Origin: Bryopsis sp. KO-2023
Taxonomy: Eukaryota > Chlorophyta > Ulvophyceae > Bryopsidales > Bryopsidaceae
Direction of reading: 5' to 3'
DNA length: 64,000 nt
Assembly: GCA_030272585.1 (NCBI GenBank)
Contig: BSYQ01000004.1
Span: 2,294,001 to 2,358,000 of the forward strand
Every line of letters starts with the position of its first letter. Position 1 is the first letter of the stretch. Made by a program: the position numbers and the translations under genes. A model generated the notes under the pieces. It was not told the origin of the DNA and searched no databases. It was given only the letters and a program-made list of their open reading frames with translations. Positions 1 to 13,700 of the stretch are shown piece after piece.

Positions 1-5
1 GAAAC

Positions 6-41
6 CGTCTCGTCCTCAACATCGATGTTGAGGACGAGACG
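6..41. repeat. Perfect 36-bp palindrome
   Basis: Positions 6-23 are the exact reverse complement of 24-41, with the centre between 23 and 24 and no loop. It lies five bases from the window edge. It could be a true cruciform-forming palindrome or a fold-back artefact at a contig end. Confidence 0.9.
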
Positions 42-805
42 AAGGCGTGGGTTTGGCTGTACTTGGGATTGGCGTGCCGATCGGGGTGCTGTCTGTGCTG
101 TGTTTTCTCTGTTTCGGTGGTAAGACGATCTACAAACGTCAGGTGCACATCAATCAATGGTTCGTGTGGCGCTGGTGCCAGAACGGCTATGATGCATGGA
201 AAAGAAACGCTAGAAATCGCCAGGATTCTATGTCGTTTTGACAGTCCCCCGAGATCTGGAAGCTTGGGCAGACAATCTTGTGAAACCCGAAGCACACACG
301 CTTTCGAGAAGATGACTACGGCGACCCGTTTCGGTTGCAACTACGTTGTTGGGTGGTGTCTGCCAAAGGAGATTGAAGGAGTCCAACAAGAGCTCAAAAG
401 TGAACCCACCCCACATTTGTGGCCGCTTCGATGGGAGAACTTTTTTTGGGGGGGGGAGGGGGGGGGAAATTCATCACCTCACCACCCTTTTTAAATTCAG
501 AAGAAAAATCTCATAAAATGGGAGATTCGCTGTCCCTCTTTTTACATGATCGAACCCAGTGGATGGTTCGTATACATACTACAAGAAATTTCAGCAGCCC
601 ATTGGGGAATATGCTTCCTGTTCTTCCAATCCAACTCATTTTTTTCATCTTTCTTCGACTCGATTCTTCATTTAACTTATTTCCTACCATCTCCATATCT
701 AAAACAATCATAAACCAATTGACGCTTGAGCTTCTGCATTATTTTTCTTTCCCTCAACTGTTAGTTTCCTACATTAATCGTTCATTCGTGAAGTTTGTTT
801 TATGA
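42..805. other. No recognisable gene
   Basis: Only short unrecognised open frames are present, plus a G-run at about 448-467. This is the 3' flank of the aminotransferase gene. Confidence 0.6.
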
Positions 806-3419
806 TCACTGATGACGATCCTCCCTAATGTTTCTGGTCACATCATCTATGGCATCTGCCAGATAGTCGACGGAGCTTGCTGCCACTCCAGCCATGGACA
901 TTCTCCCGTTGGGAGGCAGGTAGATGTGCCATTTTGATGTCAGCTGCTTGACCTGGGATGGGCTGAAGCCAGGGAAAGCAAACATTCCGACCTGATGCAC
1001 AATGCATTCCCAGTCTCCCGGGGTGTTTCGTTTCATCATGGCCAAATACAGAAGCTCCCTCACGCTTCTAACCCTGTCCACCATGCCCTTTAGCTCCACC
1101 TGTCACGAACAAACATGCACATGTTTTGCCACCACTAAAATGAGAGTCAAAATATCATTGAAAATATTACCACCCCATGCCGCATCCTTCATCCAGTGTT
1201 TGGACAATAAAAAAAACTAAGAATAACTCCAGGCGGCCCTCTTTTTTTGTCATAAACTGGTACAAAAGCACCCAATGTACACTCGGCGACAAACCTGTAG
1301 CTCTGTAAATAATGCTCCTTATGAAGGATAGCACAGGGTAGACTGTGCTAATTTTAGTAATTACCAAAGTGATGTGACTCACCCTCCATTCTTTAGTCAG
1401 AACAGGGTCCTCTAGAATGGCCGTGGCGATATCGGAACCATGCCTCGGAGGAATCCCGTAGTGTGAGACGATGATGTCACCCAGTTGGCTGCCGACACAC
1501 TGTGCTTGCTCAGGAGTCTGACATACCACCGACAGGCTGCCACTTCTTTCACCATACAAGCCCATGTTCTTGGAGAAGCTCTGGGCCACCAGCATTTCCA
1601 TGCCTGCTTCCTCAAACAGCCTCAATGGATATGCATCCGCATCCAGATCCCCAAATCCAAACCCCTGGGAAGAAGGAAAGAAAGCCAACATTGAGTTTTA
1701 CTCATCGCATCCACAAATGTCTTGTTGGGAGCACTCTCATGAATGCTTGATGTTCCTAGTCTTATACTAGAGTTTTCCATGATATATCCGGATAAATACA
1801 AAGCTGTAAAATGTCTTTATTCCCATGCATCAGTATTAAATCACCAGAAAATCTCACAAATGTTAGGTCTTTTTTGTTTAGCGTTTTGCTGCCACCTGAT
1901 AGGCAATGTCAAAAAAGGGTAGCAGCTGGCGATATTGCATGACCTCCAAAATCTGACGCCACTGCTCTCGGGTGGGGTCGAGTCCAGTGGGGTTATGGCA
2001 GCAAGCTTGCAGCGCCACCGGAGCTCCTGGTTCTGCTTCCCACAAGTCTTCCAGAAGACCCTGCACAGCAAGCTCTGCTTTACCAGCCAAACTGATGCAC
2101 AACATCAAAAAAAACGAAAAAAAAAAAAAAAAAAAAAATTGAAGCAGCAAGTAAACTCTAGTTTCCCGATTATTTCATTCTTAGATTGTGTTTCAGGGAA
2201 ATGCAGTCAAGCCTGAGTTGCCCCATTCCGGCTTTCACAGTGAAAATTTTCACCACAAGACTCTTTTAATGTCCTGACGAGTTGAATATGGATGTCTGAC
2301 TGTGTTCATGCCTCACCTCGATGTCTAGAGTTTTCTTTTCGTAGTCAAAATATCTGATTTTTCGACTGCGAAGCCCTGCTCCAGGGAAAATCTTGGAATA
2401 GCCCACCCAGGCAGGATCTGTGACATAGATGGTATTGGTCCCCTGATGAGCCTTCAAAAATTCCGCCCCCAACTATAACAATAAGGAAAAAATATCCCAC
2501 CTCAGAGCTAATTCGGTAGGTGGAGTACCGGTCGACCCGAAAATACAGATTCTTTTTTTCCTTTTTTTGCCTGCTGGTGTGGAAAAAGCTGTGGGCAAGC
2601 TATTACCAGCATCAGGCCGCACCTTTCAACTAAGGATACAACTCTTCGACCAAAATTTCATATTTTTTTGGAATGCATTTTGCATCTCATCAACACAATC
2701 ATATGCTTCCAAGCCCAGGTGGCAAACTCACTCTGAGAGCTCCAGAACCTGAAATTGTCTGGTAAGTGTAAATCGACCCATCCATGGCTCGTGGGCAATT
2801 TCCAAACAACAGTTCACAAACTTTCTCACGGAAGGGGGCAGTCCCTGTGATCGGTAGATATTCCTGAGGTGTGGGGAGAAAAAATGTCGCACAATGAGTG
2901 GGAGATGGCTGATTCTCAACACATAATTGAGGATGAAAGAGTGAGCAAGAGTCTGTCGAAACATCCTACCTTGGGGAAGGCATTACGGGCAGTCAGCAAA
3001 TTTTCCACTTTCTGTACGACATCCAAAATGTGGGGCTTCCCGTCCTGAAAGAATATTTATTTACTTATTTTATACATACTTCGTTCAAAAAACATTATAC
3101 AAGGCCCATATCATTTGCACAGTGGATGGACTGCATGGGGGGTTCAGCAAATAGCTTTTTATATGTATGTGCATATCTATACATACATTAAAAAAAGAGA
3201 CATCACACAACCAAGCTGAAACATTCAGCAAATTTTCCTTCATCCTCAATGAACAGGGTTTTTTTTTTTTCTTACACTTCCCAAACTCGTGGGATGAATG
3301 GGTGCATTGATATCACTTCACACCTCTGTTCTGTAAGCTCCCAACCCAATGTTCATCTTCTGTGGATAAGGATCATTGAAAAACTCCCCCGCAACAGAAA
3401 AAACCTTGTCTGCAGGCAG
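806..3419 (-). CDS. Aspartate aminotransferase, 7 exons, 5' end missing
   Basis: PLP-dependent class I/II aminotransferase that interconverts aspartate and oxaloacetate with glutamate and 2-oxoglutarate. I splice seven exons, all in phase 0: 3419-3324, 3044-2970, 2863-2732, 2472-2317, 2072-1896, 1664-1383 and 1099-806, giving 403 residues ending at TGA. Visible motifs are [15 protein letters not shown] (residues 58-64), [34 protein letters not shown] and [12 protein letters not shown], in which the PLP-binding lysine is about residue 244. The family is about 400 residues, so only a short N terminus is missing. The first exon seen starts at a splice acceptor and has no initiator Met, so a further 5' exon must lie upstream and could carry a targeting presequence. 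The divergent neighbour is the AMPK beta gene, 3.5 kb away. The assignment is secure; the compartment is unknown. Confidence 0.93.
3098..3165 (+). repeat. Dispersed intronic repeat family R1, copy 1
   Basis: It lies in the intron between aminotransferase exons 2970-3044 and 3324-3419. It shares the core GGCCCAYATCA..TTTGCA, then RTGGAYGGRCTGCATGGGG, with the copy at 24330-24405, and the reverse complement of that core with 28128-28200 and, more weakly, 8537-8590. Confidence 0.6.
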
Positions 3420-6400
3420 CTGCACAACACAAAAACACCAAAAAAGTTCCCAAGAAAATCAACAACCCAGAATCAGGGGCAATCCTTCAATTTTGAAATC
3501 GAAAAGACCCCATTCTCCAATGAAATGGATTATTTCTGTTCATTTGTAACACTTTTCTGACAGTGGGAAGTGCAAAAAAATAAATATCAGAATATTCCTC
3601 CGGTAGTTTTTCATTGGTTGATTGTATGTTGGTATGAAATGGAAATCATATGTTTACAGATCACCACCACAACTTGATCAGCACCGTCTGTCATAATATG
3701 TTTTTTTCCCTATTCACATGTAGATCCCTTGTTGCATTTTGCCATGAAACTGAAACGATAATCAAAACGAGGATTTCTGGACAGGTCATTCAAGTCAGAT
3801 GGATCATTCCTGTATGACTGACATAGCACCAATTTCTTCCTTTGTGCAAAACCACACGTGCCTGATGTGAATATTACTGAAACAATAAACAGGCATGGGA
3901 AATTTTCGCAATGCTTGCATTTTTTTCCAACATTCAGGTGGAATCAGGCATTGTGTCTGACATGGAGATGTATTTTTATTGGTGAAAAAGAATTAAAATT
4001 CCATGGGCAGGCGGGAGGCAGTTGAGTCGTTTGCCTCAGTAATCTTCATTTCTTCCAAGGCACCGGGTAACAGGCTAAAACCTGAAGCAAATTTGCCTAT
4101 ATCTTAAAAAAATATATGTGCGTTGTGTTTCCAACATACAAGCTTTTTGTTCTGCAACTGCGCGTCGCGCCGGGATCTCGTTTTTGAGATGGTGTGAATA
4201 TGTCGCTACCACAGCGCGGCCACAAGAGCTTGGATTACTAGCAGTCGTAGAGGATACTTATGTGAAAGGTAGATTAATATTTAAGGCGATTCTGCAAATT
4301 TTAGGCAACGGTCACACCCTCATCCAGTACTTGGTCGCTTTCATGCGGGAGGTCGATTTTCTGAAGTGCGTGTTCCCCTGCGCATTGCATCAGCTACCTG
4401 CGGAACGTTCGCCCAGAAAGACGCTTGGCGCGCCCTGCTTCCGATTTTCTCCTCCCTCAAGTAGTCTATTTTGTCAAAAAACAGAACATAGCACAGTCAG
4501 ACCGTCGTTGCGCCAATACTTCAACACGACCAGCAGAAAATACTGGCAGGCTAAGGTTTTGCCGCATCGCTAGTTTCGTCTTCACCTGGGCTGGCGATCG
4601 CACGGTGAACCACTGTCTTCTTAATACTTTGGCCAAGAGAGACTCTGGGTGGCCGTCCAGGCAACTGGCAACTTCTCGCCACTCCATCGGCCATCGTTCC
4701 TCAGAAAGAAGTGGCGGACACGTTTACTGGAGGGCCTATGGGTGGCAGACCCAGGAGATTACCAACAGTGCTCCGTGTATTCAGCGACGCACCACTGGAG
4801 ACGACTGGATAAGATAACGAAAGTCAACAGTTGCGATGTACATGTGTAAGCAGGGGCGCAACAGCCTTGAAAAAACGAGGTTTGAGCGGCCAGAAACTTG
4901 AACTTCGATTCACAACCACTAACTCACAGCTCTATCTCACCACAAACTCAGTTTACTGATATGAGACGATAGACTCACAAAAATAAAGTCCGCACCTCCC
5001 CAACAGTATCAGTTCATGAACCGATACTGTAATTACAGTTATTACTGTTGCCAGTGGCCCTTTTGGCCCATTTTGGCCCCCCAAAAAATCAGAATGGAAA
5101 ATTTTGGGCCACAAAAGGGCCACATTTACCCGAAGTTTGTAAGGCCTGGGCCACATCCAAGAAATCAATCGAGTTTCCACAAAAATCAAAACCAACAACA
5201 TTAGATAAATGCTATATAAGCCCCAAGCCTTGTAATTTCTGTTTTTGAAGTTGGGGCCACATTCTATTTTTTTCGAACAAATTGGGGCCACACAAGGGCC
5301 ACAACTGGATGAAACGGCCAAATTTAGGGCCACTTTGAGGCCAGTGAAATTGAAAAAAAATACACTGATCCCCTGCTACGTAACTACCCCTCCATTCTTG
5401 TTGATAAAAATCACAACAACTCGTGGTTGAACCTTACACGAAACTCGTTTCAGACCTTCCGTTGGTGGAAAAACTTGTGATTGCTTTAATCGCGATCGAT
5501 CGATCCAGTTCAAGACCAACTCAGCAACGTACCCCTTTGAAAAAGAAAGGAAAAAAAGGGGAATTATCGAAACAAGTTCGCAGTGTGTTCCATGTCTACT
5601 GTGAAAACGAATCGAGTGCAACGTATCACGCAGGTACTAGTAGTTGGAATTGAGCAGTAAATTATGCAAGGCCGAAGCATCGTGCGGGAAGCTGATATGT
5701 GCAATGGGGCTAGCCCCATCATACAGCTACTGAGTATACGTATGGACGTCTGTGGACACAGTTTTTGGTTCAGTGAGTGATTCGTGGCGACAGTGTTTCG
5801 TTTATCGATATTTCCTTTCTGGTTGTGATTGGTTATTCACGGTTGTTATGAGGTTCATGCATGAACCATATGGGATCCCATGAACCGGATAAAAACTCCA
5901 GGCTGAAAGATTTAGGACAATCGGTTCTGTTTATTGTGTAAATATTGGGACTTCATAGCGCTGTATGACCACAACCTGTTTCCTCTATACATGAACTGTG
6001 ATATGTGATATGACTGAGATTGATGATAAAAGGGAATAAGTCACGATTGATTTCTGTTGTCGTTTAGGGACTGTGGGTTTGGGTTGGCTCTGTCTGTAAG
6101 CAACAATTGCACAGAATAGTTAAAATAAATCTTGGCCCACACAACAGCAGGCAGGAACAAACAAGAGTCAGCAACGTTGTGGAATGCATTTTCATATTTT
6201 CTGGATCTTGCTCCTTTCAATCAAGTTTTGTATTTTCGGCCCAAAAAAAGAATTACAGAACCAGGGGCTTGGTTCTCTTCTTGATACATGCTCAGTACAT
6301 GGTTTATTCAGGTTCAGAACAATGTGCGTTTTCAATCAAATTCAGCAAAGAGCAAACAAACAAACAAACATCAATTACATTGTGTAGGAGAGACAAAGAG

Positions 6401-6892
6401 CACAACCGCAGGAGTTAAAGTCGTCGCGCTCAAATGGATTTCAATTCACAACACAGCATTTGTCGATTTTTTCTTATTAATTTTTGCACGTTACAACGAT
6501 ACAAAAGATGTGGAAAAAATGGGGGTGCTCCTTCAGGGAAGTTTGTCCTCTGGAAGAAATTGCAAAAACATAGACAACACTAAAAAATGAAATTAATCCG
6601 ATTCGAAGAGCAAACACAGATTTTCTTACATGTGCGAAGTAAAAGAGAGGGAGAAAGAAAGCCGTTCGGTTCGCAGGTGGAGGAAAACTGGGTTGATCAT
6701 ACCCCACCGCCCCGTCGCCATGGCAACCAGCCTGAATTGTCTGACCTGCAGACGAATGCTTCGTCAGCAAGCGTTCATGGTGAGCTGGACGGAAATGGGG
6801 AACGATGAGCGTCCAGCAGCACCCTGCGCAGTTGTGATGTGCCGTTGACACCCTGAGCAAGGGAAGCGTCTTGTGAAACGAGAGGAGCCAAC
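3420..6892. other. Intergenic region, no gene recognised
   Basis: It separates the divergent aminotransferase and AMPK beta genes. A 151-codon open frame at 4118-4573 (+) has no family features I recognise and no splice context. At about 5050-5345 the word GGGCCAC recurs at least six times within 300 bases. At 5852-5880 there are short palindromes (GGTTCATGCATGAACC and ATGGGATCCCAT). The 5' exon of the aminotransferase is expected somewhere in the left part but was not found. Confidence 0.5.
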
Positions 6893-9712
6893 ATGGTGAG
6901 CCCACGCCGGCTGTTTTTACGAAGCAGTCTATTTCTCGGTCGGACGGTTTTTCCTCTCCTCTGTGCCTGCTGGCTCCCCCCCCCCCCCCCCTCCACAGAG
7001 ACCTGTGTGAAGTTTTGATATATCCACGGTTTCCTGTCGAAGCTTAACAAGTGAAAGGCCACGTTCCCCCCCCTGATCCACCATCTTTCTGATTTCTTTT
7101 CTGGAGATCAATCATGGATACCTAAAATTGTACGAATTCCCTCCTCAGTTACATTCCAAATTCCTCCACTTCCAGCATCGCATATTTCCTCCAAATAGAA
7201 AAGAAGAAATGGATATACTATTTGGGGAGCTGAAAACAACAAAACGACGGATGCGAAAAATCCAGTCCAGACGAATCCATAAGATTTGGCTTGTATTAAT
7301 TTTCATTCTTTTCGCCTAGTTTTTTGTTTGTCCTTTGATCGGACGTTGTGAATCCAGGGGAACACACCGGGTCATCACAAACATCGGTCGTCGCAAGACG
7401 AGGGCTGTAGTGATGATTTGTTCAGCGGGACGTCCCCATGCAGTCCTGGATCGCCTTTGAGCTACAGCAGCCAAATCTTGATGGAGCCGGTGTCCAAGGA
7501 AGATGGCCAAGCCGGTCGAAGTCCAGAATTGTATGGGATGGCGGGCTATCCTGCACAACCGAAACTGGTCCCCACGATGGTTGTTTGTGAGTTAATATAC
7601 ATCTTACATATATACATTTGTTTGTTCAAGTGAATATGAGTGTTGTCGATTTGTCAAGTTGCATTGGATGGATTCAGTTAGCCTATCTGCACACCTCTTC
7701 GTTTTCTGTGCAGGCAGAAATATGGTAAAAAAAGCAACTCTTTCTATTTATTATGTCAGGCCTTTGGGGGATCAACTTGAAAAGAATTTTTGAGCAATGT
7801 TCTCTCCCAACGCAACGAAGAAGGCTCTGAATGGGTCACCACTGAAAGCTTACATTGATTATCTCTGGATGTTTCATCAGTTATTGATAAGACGAGGTCT
7901 TTTTGATATATTTGTTTTTTTTGTGTCGATTAACAGGGAGTCATGGAGGAAACCACGTTGCTGTCGAGGGCTCTTTCGACAACTGGACCGCAAGGCAGAC
8001 CCTTCAAAGATCTGGGAAAAATTTCACAGTTGTCAAACTCTTACCTCCAGGAGTTTACCAGGTAATATTTTATTACTTACTTTTCTTTGTGCAAGTGTCC
8101 CTCCTTCCCCCTTTGAAAAAAACAAAAGCAACAGGAAAAAATAAGAAAAAGAACAATTACCAAATAGATCTGGTGACTGCTTGGAACAGCAATTTTAGAG
8201 TGAAGGCCAATATCACTATTGCTTGCACAATGGGAGGCTTTCACTCTCGACGTTGCGAAAAAAAATGACGATGGGAGGGTTAAGAAAAAGGCGAATCTGA
8301 TATTCGTTCTTTTGATTTTTTTTGGATCTGACAGTACAAATTCATCGTGGATGGCGAATGGAAATACGACCCGAACCAATCTGCGATGTACGATGAAATG
8401 GGAAACGTAAACAACGTGATGGAGGTGCAAGAGTTTGTGCCAGAAAACCTAGGAGGACTCTCTGGGTTCGACCCTCCACCATCACCACCCTCCAGGTAAC
8501 CTCCATCAGGTGGTGGATTGGGTGTTATGAGTCCAAAGTTGTTACATCGAGGCTAACCGCCCCATGTAGCCCTTGGGTGGTATGATTGCACAGACAGTAG
8601 TTCAGCAATGAGAAAAGCCCATTTGTCTTTAAGCGAATGCCAACCAACATCTGGAAATAAATTCGGGATGGATGAAGGTTTTGCCAACTATCTTTTAACA
8701 CTAGATAAAAAGGGACTTTTAAATTTGGTAGGTAAAAATGTACTAAATTTTTAAAATAGGTCAAAATCAATTGATTCTGTAGTATGTTTCGGTAAAATCC
8801 TTACAGAACGAACCCCCTTTTTTGACGAAATCCTGCAACGCCGGTTCAGGATTCACAGTTCAAACTGCTCCAGTTGGTGGTTTCTTTTTCCAATTTTCCG
8901 ATACAATTAAAAAACGTGCCTTTCATTCAGTGTGGTTGTCAGTACTGTGGTGTGTTTTCTTCAACTCCCTGTTGATTGTTTGGGTGGGGGTATGTGTGTT
9001 ATCAGCTACAACTGCCCTGAGAGTTCGAGTGAAGATTTTGCGAAAGATCCCCCTCTGATGCCACAGCATCTGCAATACACCTTGCTGAACATGCCTCCAG
9101 TGATGGACCCTCAACAAGCTCTTCCCAGACCTTGGCATGTCATCTTGAACCACATGTACATTCAACGAGGTTCCCCGGTGAGTGGTTCACAGGTACAACA
9201 GAAAGAAACCCCAGAGGGGGACTATTTGCTTCTTTTAACACTGTGTTATCAAAATTCTTTCTTTTTCCGACCGAGTTGTAGCTTATCGCATGGGGGTTGC
9301 TTTGCAGATGTCTCCCCCCAAGAAAAACAATAAATAAATAAACGAAAAGAGACACATACATATGAAAAGTCGATAAAAGTGCTGGAAATAAATAGCATTA
9401 TGTTTTTTGGTGGAGTGGTTGAGTTATCCCACACAAGCATTGTTGATTTTTTCTTCCAATTGTTTCTTTTTTTTGGGGGGGTGTTGGTGTCAGTAGAGGG
9501 GTGCTTTCCCTTTTTTCCTGTGTTTGGGTTTTTTGTGATTGTTTTTTCTCAAGCATTTTTGTTGTTGTTTTCCTTTGGCTGATAAACAGAACGTGAATGC
9601 ACTGGTGGTGGGGACTACACACAGATATCAGTCGAAGTACATTACGACTGTGATGTACAAACCTCGGAAAAACAAACGAGTTTCCAGTGGATCTGGAGAG
9701 ATGGGCCGATAG
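6893..9712 (+). CDS. AMPK/SNF1 kinase beta subunit, 6 exons
   Basis: Regulatory beta subunit of the AMP-activated/SNF1-related kinase, the scaffold joining alpha and gamma, with a glycogen-binding domain. The exons are 6893-6895, 7358-7586, 7937-8061, 8335-8495, 9006-9177 and 9590-9712; the phases agree throughout and give 270 residues ending at TAG. The first coding exon is just ATG, and splicing yields an N terminus beginning MGNTPGHHK, a good N-myristoylation signal as in animal and plant beta subunits. The CBM48 domain begins at about residue 78 with WSHGGNHVAVEGSFDNW and continues through YKFIVDGEWKYDP. The C-terminal interaction domain (about 180-270) contains PPLMPQHLQYTLLN and the terminal THRYQSKYITTVMYKPRK. 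Both diagnostic domains are complete. An unusually long intron (6896-7357) follows the start codon. Confidence 0.95.
8537..8590 (-). repeat. Dispersed intronic repeat family R1, copy 2 (short, divergent)
   Basis: It lies within the AMPK beta intron 8496-9005. It reads GTTACATCGAGGC, then GCCCCATGTAGCCC, matching the reverse complement of 24330-24405 and the forward sequence at 28128. Confidence 0.55.
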
Positions 9713-10735
9713 TTTTTTGTTTTTTTTCGCATTTTATGAAGGGGGATAGACAAAACGGAAGAATATTCCATAAAGGAAGGGAAAAAAACATGTTTTGTAC
9801 ATTATCCAAACGCCCCCTCTCCCCCGACAAGGTGGAGCGAATTTTTTTTGGGCGATTTGAGTTTTGAGAATGTGCTGGATGCTTTAATTTTGCTTTGTTT
9901 CATTTTGGTTTTTTTTTTGGGAGGGGGGGGTTATGAGGGAAGGATGATGACTTTTGTTAGGAGGAGAGAAAAAAAAAGAAAATCGTCTTGACGAAAAAAA
10001 GAAAGGGTACTAGTAACAAGAAATTTTTGCATCGAGGATTGCCTGAGTGATATTTCCACGGGGCTACCATTGACATACAATTTCTAACATTTTGCTGCTT
10101 GAGCCGGTTGTGCCCGATTTCATTTTTTTTGGAAACTCTGACTGGGGAGGTTAGGTAGTTGAACACACTAAGTATGTCTTCATCATTAAGATGCTTCATG
10201 GGGTTGTCAAAAAGAATGACCAAAATGCGGATTCATTCACGTTATCAATGAATATAAAAAAAACAAATGTTAGCACAGCTCGACTTGTTGCTTTGGGTTT
10301 TACATTATCTATTATTCATATAATAATGATATAATGGCAACATGAGGGAGAATTCATACAGTGTCAGTGTTTGGCCTTGATGCTCTTCCACCAGCATGCT
10401 GTTCTGAGGTTGGAATAGCTGATGATTGTAGGGACATGCATACACTTCCCAGAATTTATCTCTCTCTAAGATATTGACTAAACCCTAACCTCAGCACACA
10501 TTTCCCCTCCCAGTTCCACCCTAAGCTGGGTTAATCGATCAAGCGGATTCTATTGTCTGGCTTACTAAGCAGATCGGCTTAACGGGCTTAGCTGATTCAG
10601 GGCTGTGTCTTAGATCATTCAACCTCCTTCTCATTAAATTTCATAGCAGAGTTCAGCAGCCAGCCTCGAGGCAAGTCCATCAACACATCAATAAAAAAAA
10701 CCAAAAACCCATTTTGTTACAACTTTCTAGCATGC
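9713..10735. other. Intergenic, between convergent 3' ends
   Basis: 3' flanks of the AMPK beta and helicase genes. It has T-rich runs near 9840-9925 and no open frame that looks like a gene. A short CTAAACCCTAACC string near 10479 is too short to be telomeric. Confidence 0.7.
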
Positions 10736-13700
10736 TTATCCTTTCCTCTTTTTCAGCAGGCCATGCCTCCTGCCCTTCTTCTTCTTGTCTTCTTTCCTGG
10801 TGGACCCCGGTTTCAAAACCGCTGAGGCCATGTGTTCCAGCAGCTCATCTTCCTCCTTCGAAACTTCAGCCGCAACAAAACCACGACAAACACCCCTCAA
10901 CAGCTCACCCAAAATGACAAAGAAAAAAGAGGGTATGCTCCCGAAAACGAAGAAAACGGAACAAATTGTATATGCACCCCCCAATACACATTGATGCTGA
11001 AAATATCGTCCATCCAAACTTTTCACCAATGCCCCTTTTATGAAGCGCAGCCCATTATCCAGACAAAGAACAAGCAAAGTCCCCAGCCTCACAAACTGCA
11101 TCTCATGAACAGCTCATTGATTGAGACTTAAAACAGGTCCTAGGTGTACCGCCATAGCGACCTAATCAAGTGTAAACAAATTCCGGATTCCAAGCCTCAC
11201 CAGGATCTTCTTTCTGGGCCACTTCTTCCTCCATTTCTTCCTCGTCCTCTGTGAAAATCTCCTCCAAAGAGTCGTCTTCCTCTTCCGCCTGTTCCATTTC
11301 TTTCATCACTTTGTCTGCCATCTCGAAGGCTTCTGACAATCGCACCAGGTTGGGGTCAACCACCTGCTCGTGGTGCTCCAGCAGCTCGATGAGGTCCGGA
11401 GTCAGTTTCGCCTGACACCCAGCAGCCCAGCCTCAGTACATAATATGCTTGCTTGCAAACCTTCCTTGTGAGTGAACAAAATGAAGCAACCCTAAACCCA
11501 GTCATGTTTTGTGTGCTACTCCAGTCCCTGTGGGGGAATTCATCAAAAACCTAAATCCCACCGAATCAAACCTTGAAAACAAAAACCACATTTTTCCCCA
11601 ACACACACCAGATTTCTAGTGAAGAAACTGTATGCATGTCCGTAAGCAGCCAACCTCCCGGTTCGCCCCACTCGATGGATGTACGTTTCTATCCGGCTGG
11701 GGAAATCGTAGTTGACGATGTATGGCAAATTCCTGATGTGCAGTCCTCTGGCTGCCACGTCGGTGGCTACGAGGACCTGAGATTTTCCCGCTTTGAAATT
11801 AGACATGGCTTGTTCTCGCTCCGTCTGGGACCGCTTCCCATGGAGCATCGCAACTTTGTATTCTGCCTCCTTGAGGGTGGTTTCCAGGAATCTCACTGCC
11901 TAACAACAGGGGTGGCAAAAAATGTAAAAAAAAACAACATAAGCACAGGACCCTACAGTGGGGATGTCTGACTGAGAATTCTCTGAGCAACACATACAGA
12001 AATCCTGTGAAGGGTGAACGCATATCCACAATAAGGGCATTATCTTTGGGGAAGAAAAAAGAGTGAATGAGTGAGCACAGCTTAACCCATATGAAATAGT
12101 TTGCCCGCTTGTTCAAAACAGGGGTGATTTTGCAAGCTTTTGTCCAACTTTTTTTCTATTTTTTTATTGGTTCACCTTCACGGTGTTTGCAAAAATGAGA
12201 ATTCTTGGACGTTGTCTGGCATCCTTGCATTTTTCGTTGATCTGCTCCAAATGTTTCAGAAGCTTCCCTGGCTTCTTGTGCTCCGCACACACATGCACCA
12301 CCTGAGTGATCGTTCGGCTGACAGACTTGGCCGAAGGATGAAATTCCAATTTCGTGGGTTTTTTCATCCAGGCCTTTGCAGCCCCCGAAACGCTTTCTGG
12401 CATTGTGGCCGAGAAGAAAACGACCTGGAAGTGAGCATCAGGAAAATGGTGCAAATCGATAAAAGCAGATTGAAGTTTGCATTTTGCTAGGGTTCGGAGT
12501 TTTCGTGAATTTATGTAATTTTTTTTGATCGGATTTTTTTTTTGGTGGGTTGTTCTGAATTCGATGTTTGAAACGGATAGCTACGTGTCCAGGGTATTCA
12601 GACATGGCTTTCGAAATTAAAATGCTCCGTATTTTTCACATTCTTGAAAACGAGCAAAAATGGACCAGCTGATCGGCACCAGTTCGATGCTTGGTCAAAT
12701 TCTTCTTGAGGCTTACTTGAGGTCGATCACTGCCTTTTTTTGGTAAATGCGATCGAATTTCTTCGCATTGCTCCAGCATTCCGGGTGAAAGCAGCTTGTC
12801 AGCCTCATCCAATGCCACGTATTGAACTGACCCTGCAGGGGTTGGGGCGGAAAAAGCACAGAATAACATCAAAACAAATCACCCTTTTGGTTCCTTCCCC
12901 ATTCTTCGACTCAGGAAAATCAACAAGACAAAGCCTCATATCCAATTCAAGATTGACCCTCCACCGTCCTTGCAAATATGTCGAATCAGACCATCGCTCC
13001 TTTACGCCCGCAAGAACCGGAACATGCCCGAAAAAAGCACTTCACTTTTTTCAAGCCACTTTTAGACTGAATAAAACTTTAGAAGAAAAAATGAAGAAAA
13101 ACGACTTGACAGACTCGTTTCTTACGACAGAAAAACCTACCCAGATTGACGTGGCCATCATTGACCAGCTCCAGAAGGCGCCCCGGCGTTCCAATTACAA
13201 TATGTGGATTTCCTTGAAGGCTCTCGATCTGCCAAAAGCCGAATTTTTCAAAACAAGGAAACGAGTCAGGTCGAACGAAACGATGCTTCCCACAAAGGCT
13301 TGCCATTTTACACCAATCCATGAAGTGTGGTCCAAGCATGTCGACCAAGTCTCACCTGTCTTTCTTTTTCGACACCTCCGAATATGAAAGCAGTCCGAAG
13401 CCCAAATAGCTTGTACATGGGGCGACAATCGACGGCGATTTGACTGACCAGCTCCCGAGTAGGAGCAATGATCAGAGTCCACAAACACGAGCCAGAATTC
13501 ATGGAGGCCATCTGATGACACAGAAGGTCGCTTTTCAGGAAAATTAGAAAGAAAACACCATCCCACTGTCACAAAAAAAGCGGCTACCGAGGTTATGCCA
13601 TAATTTCTGGCAGCTGCCAGTCCCCCCCAACTAATTTTTTGCATTTTTCTGCCCGAAAAAAAGGGGGTGGGAGGGTGCAAAACTTCACAGATTGAAGGCA

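Noticed and set aside
2567-2640. Alternative small aminotransferase exon (GTGCGGCCTGATGCTG)
   Set aside because: Reading exon 2863-2732 in its correct frame already supplies SGSGALR and joins directly to LGAEFL.
4118-4573. 151-codon open frame
   Set aside because: No recognisable motif, no splice context, not conserved with anything in the window; reported only as part of an intergenic stretch.
5050-5345. GGGCCAC cluster as a regulatory array
   Set aside because: Spacing is irregular and the words are degenerate; no support beyond composition.
10473-10490. Telomere-like CTAAACCCTAACC
   Set aside because: Fewer than two full units and no array.
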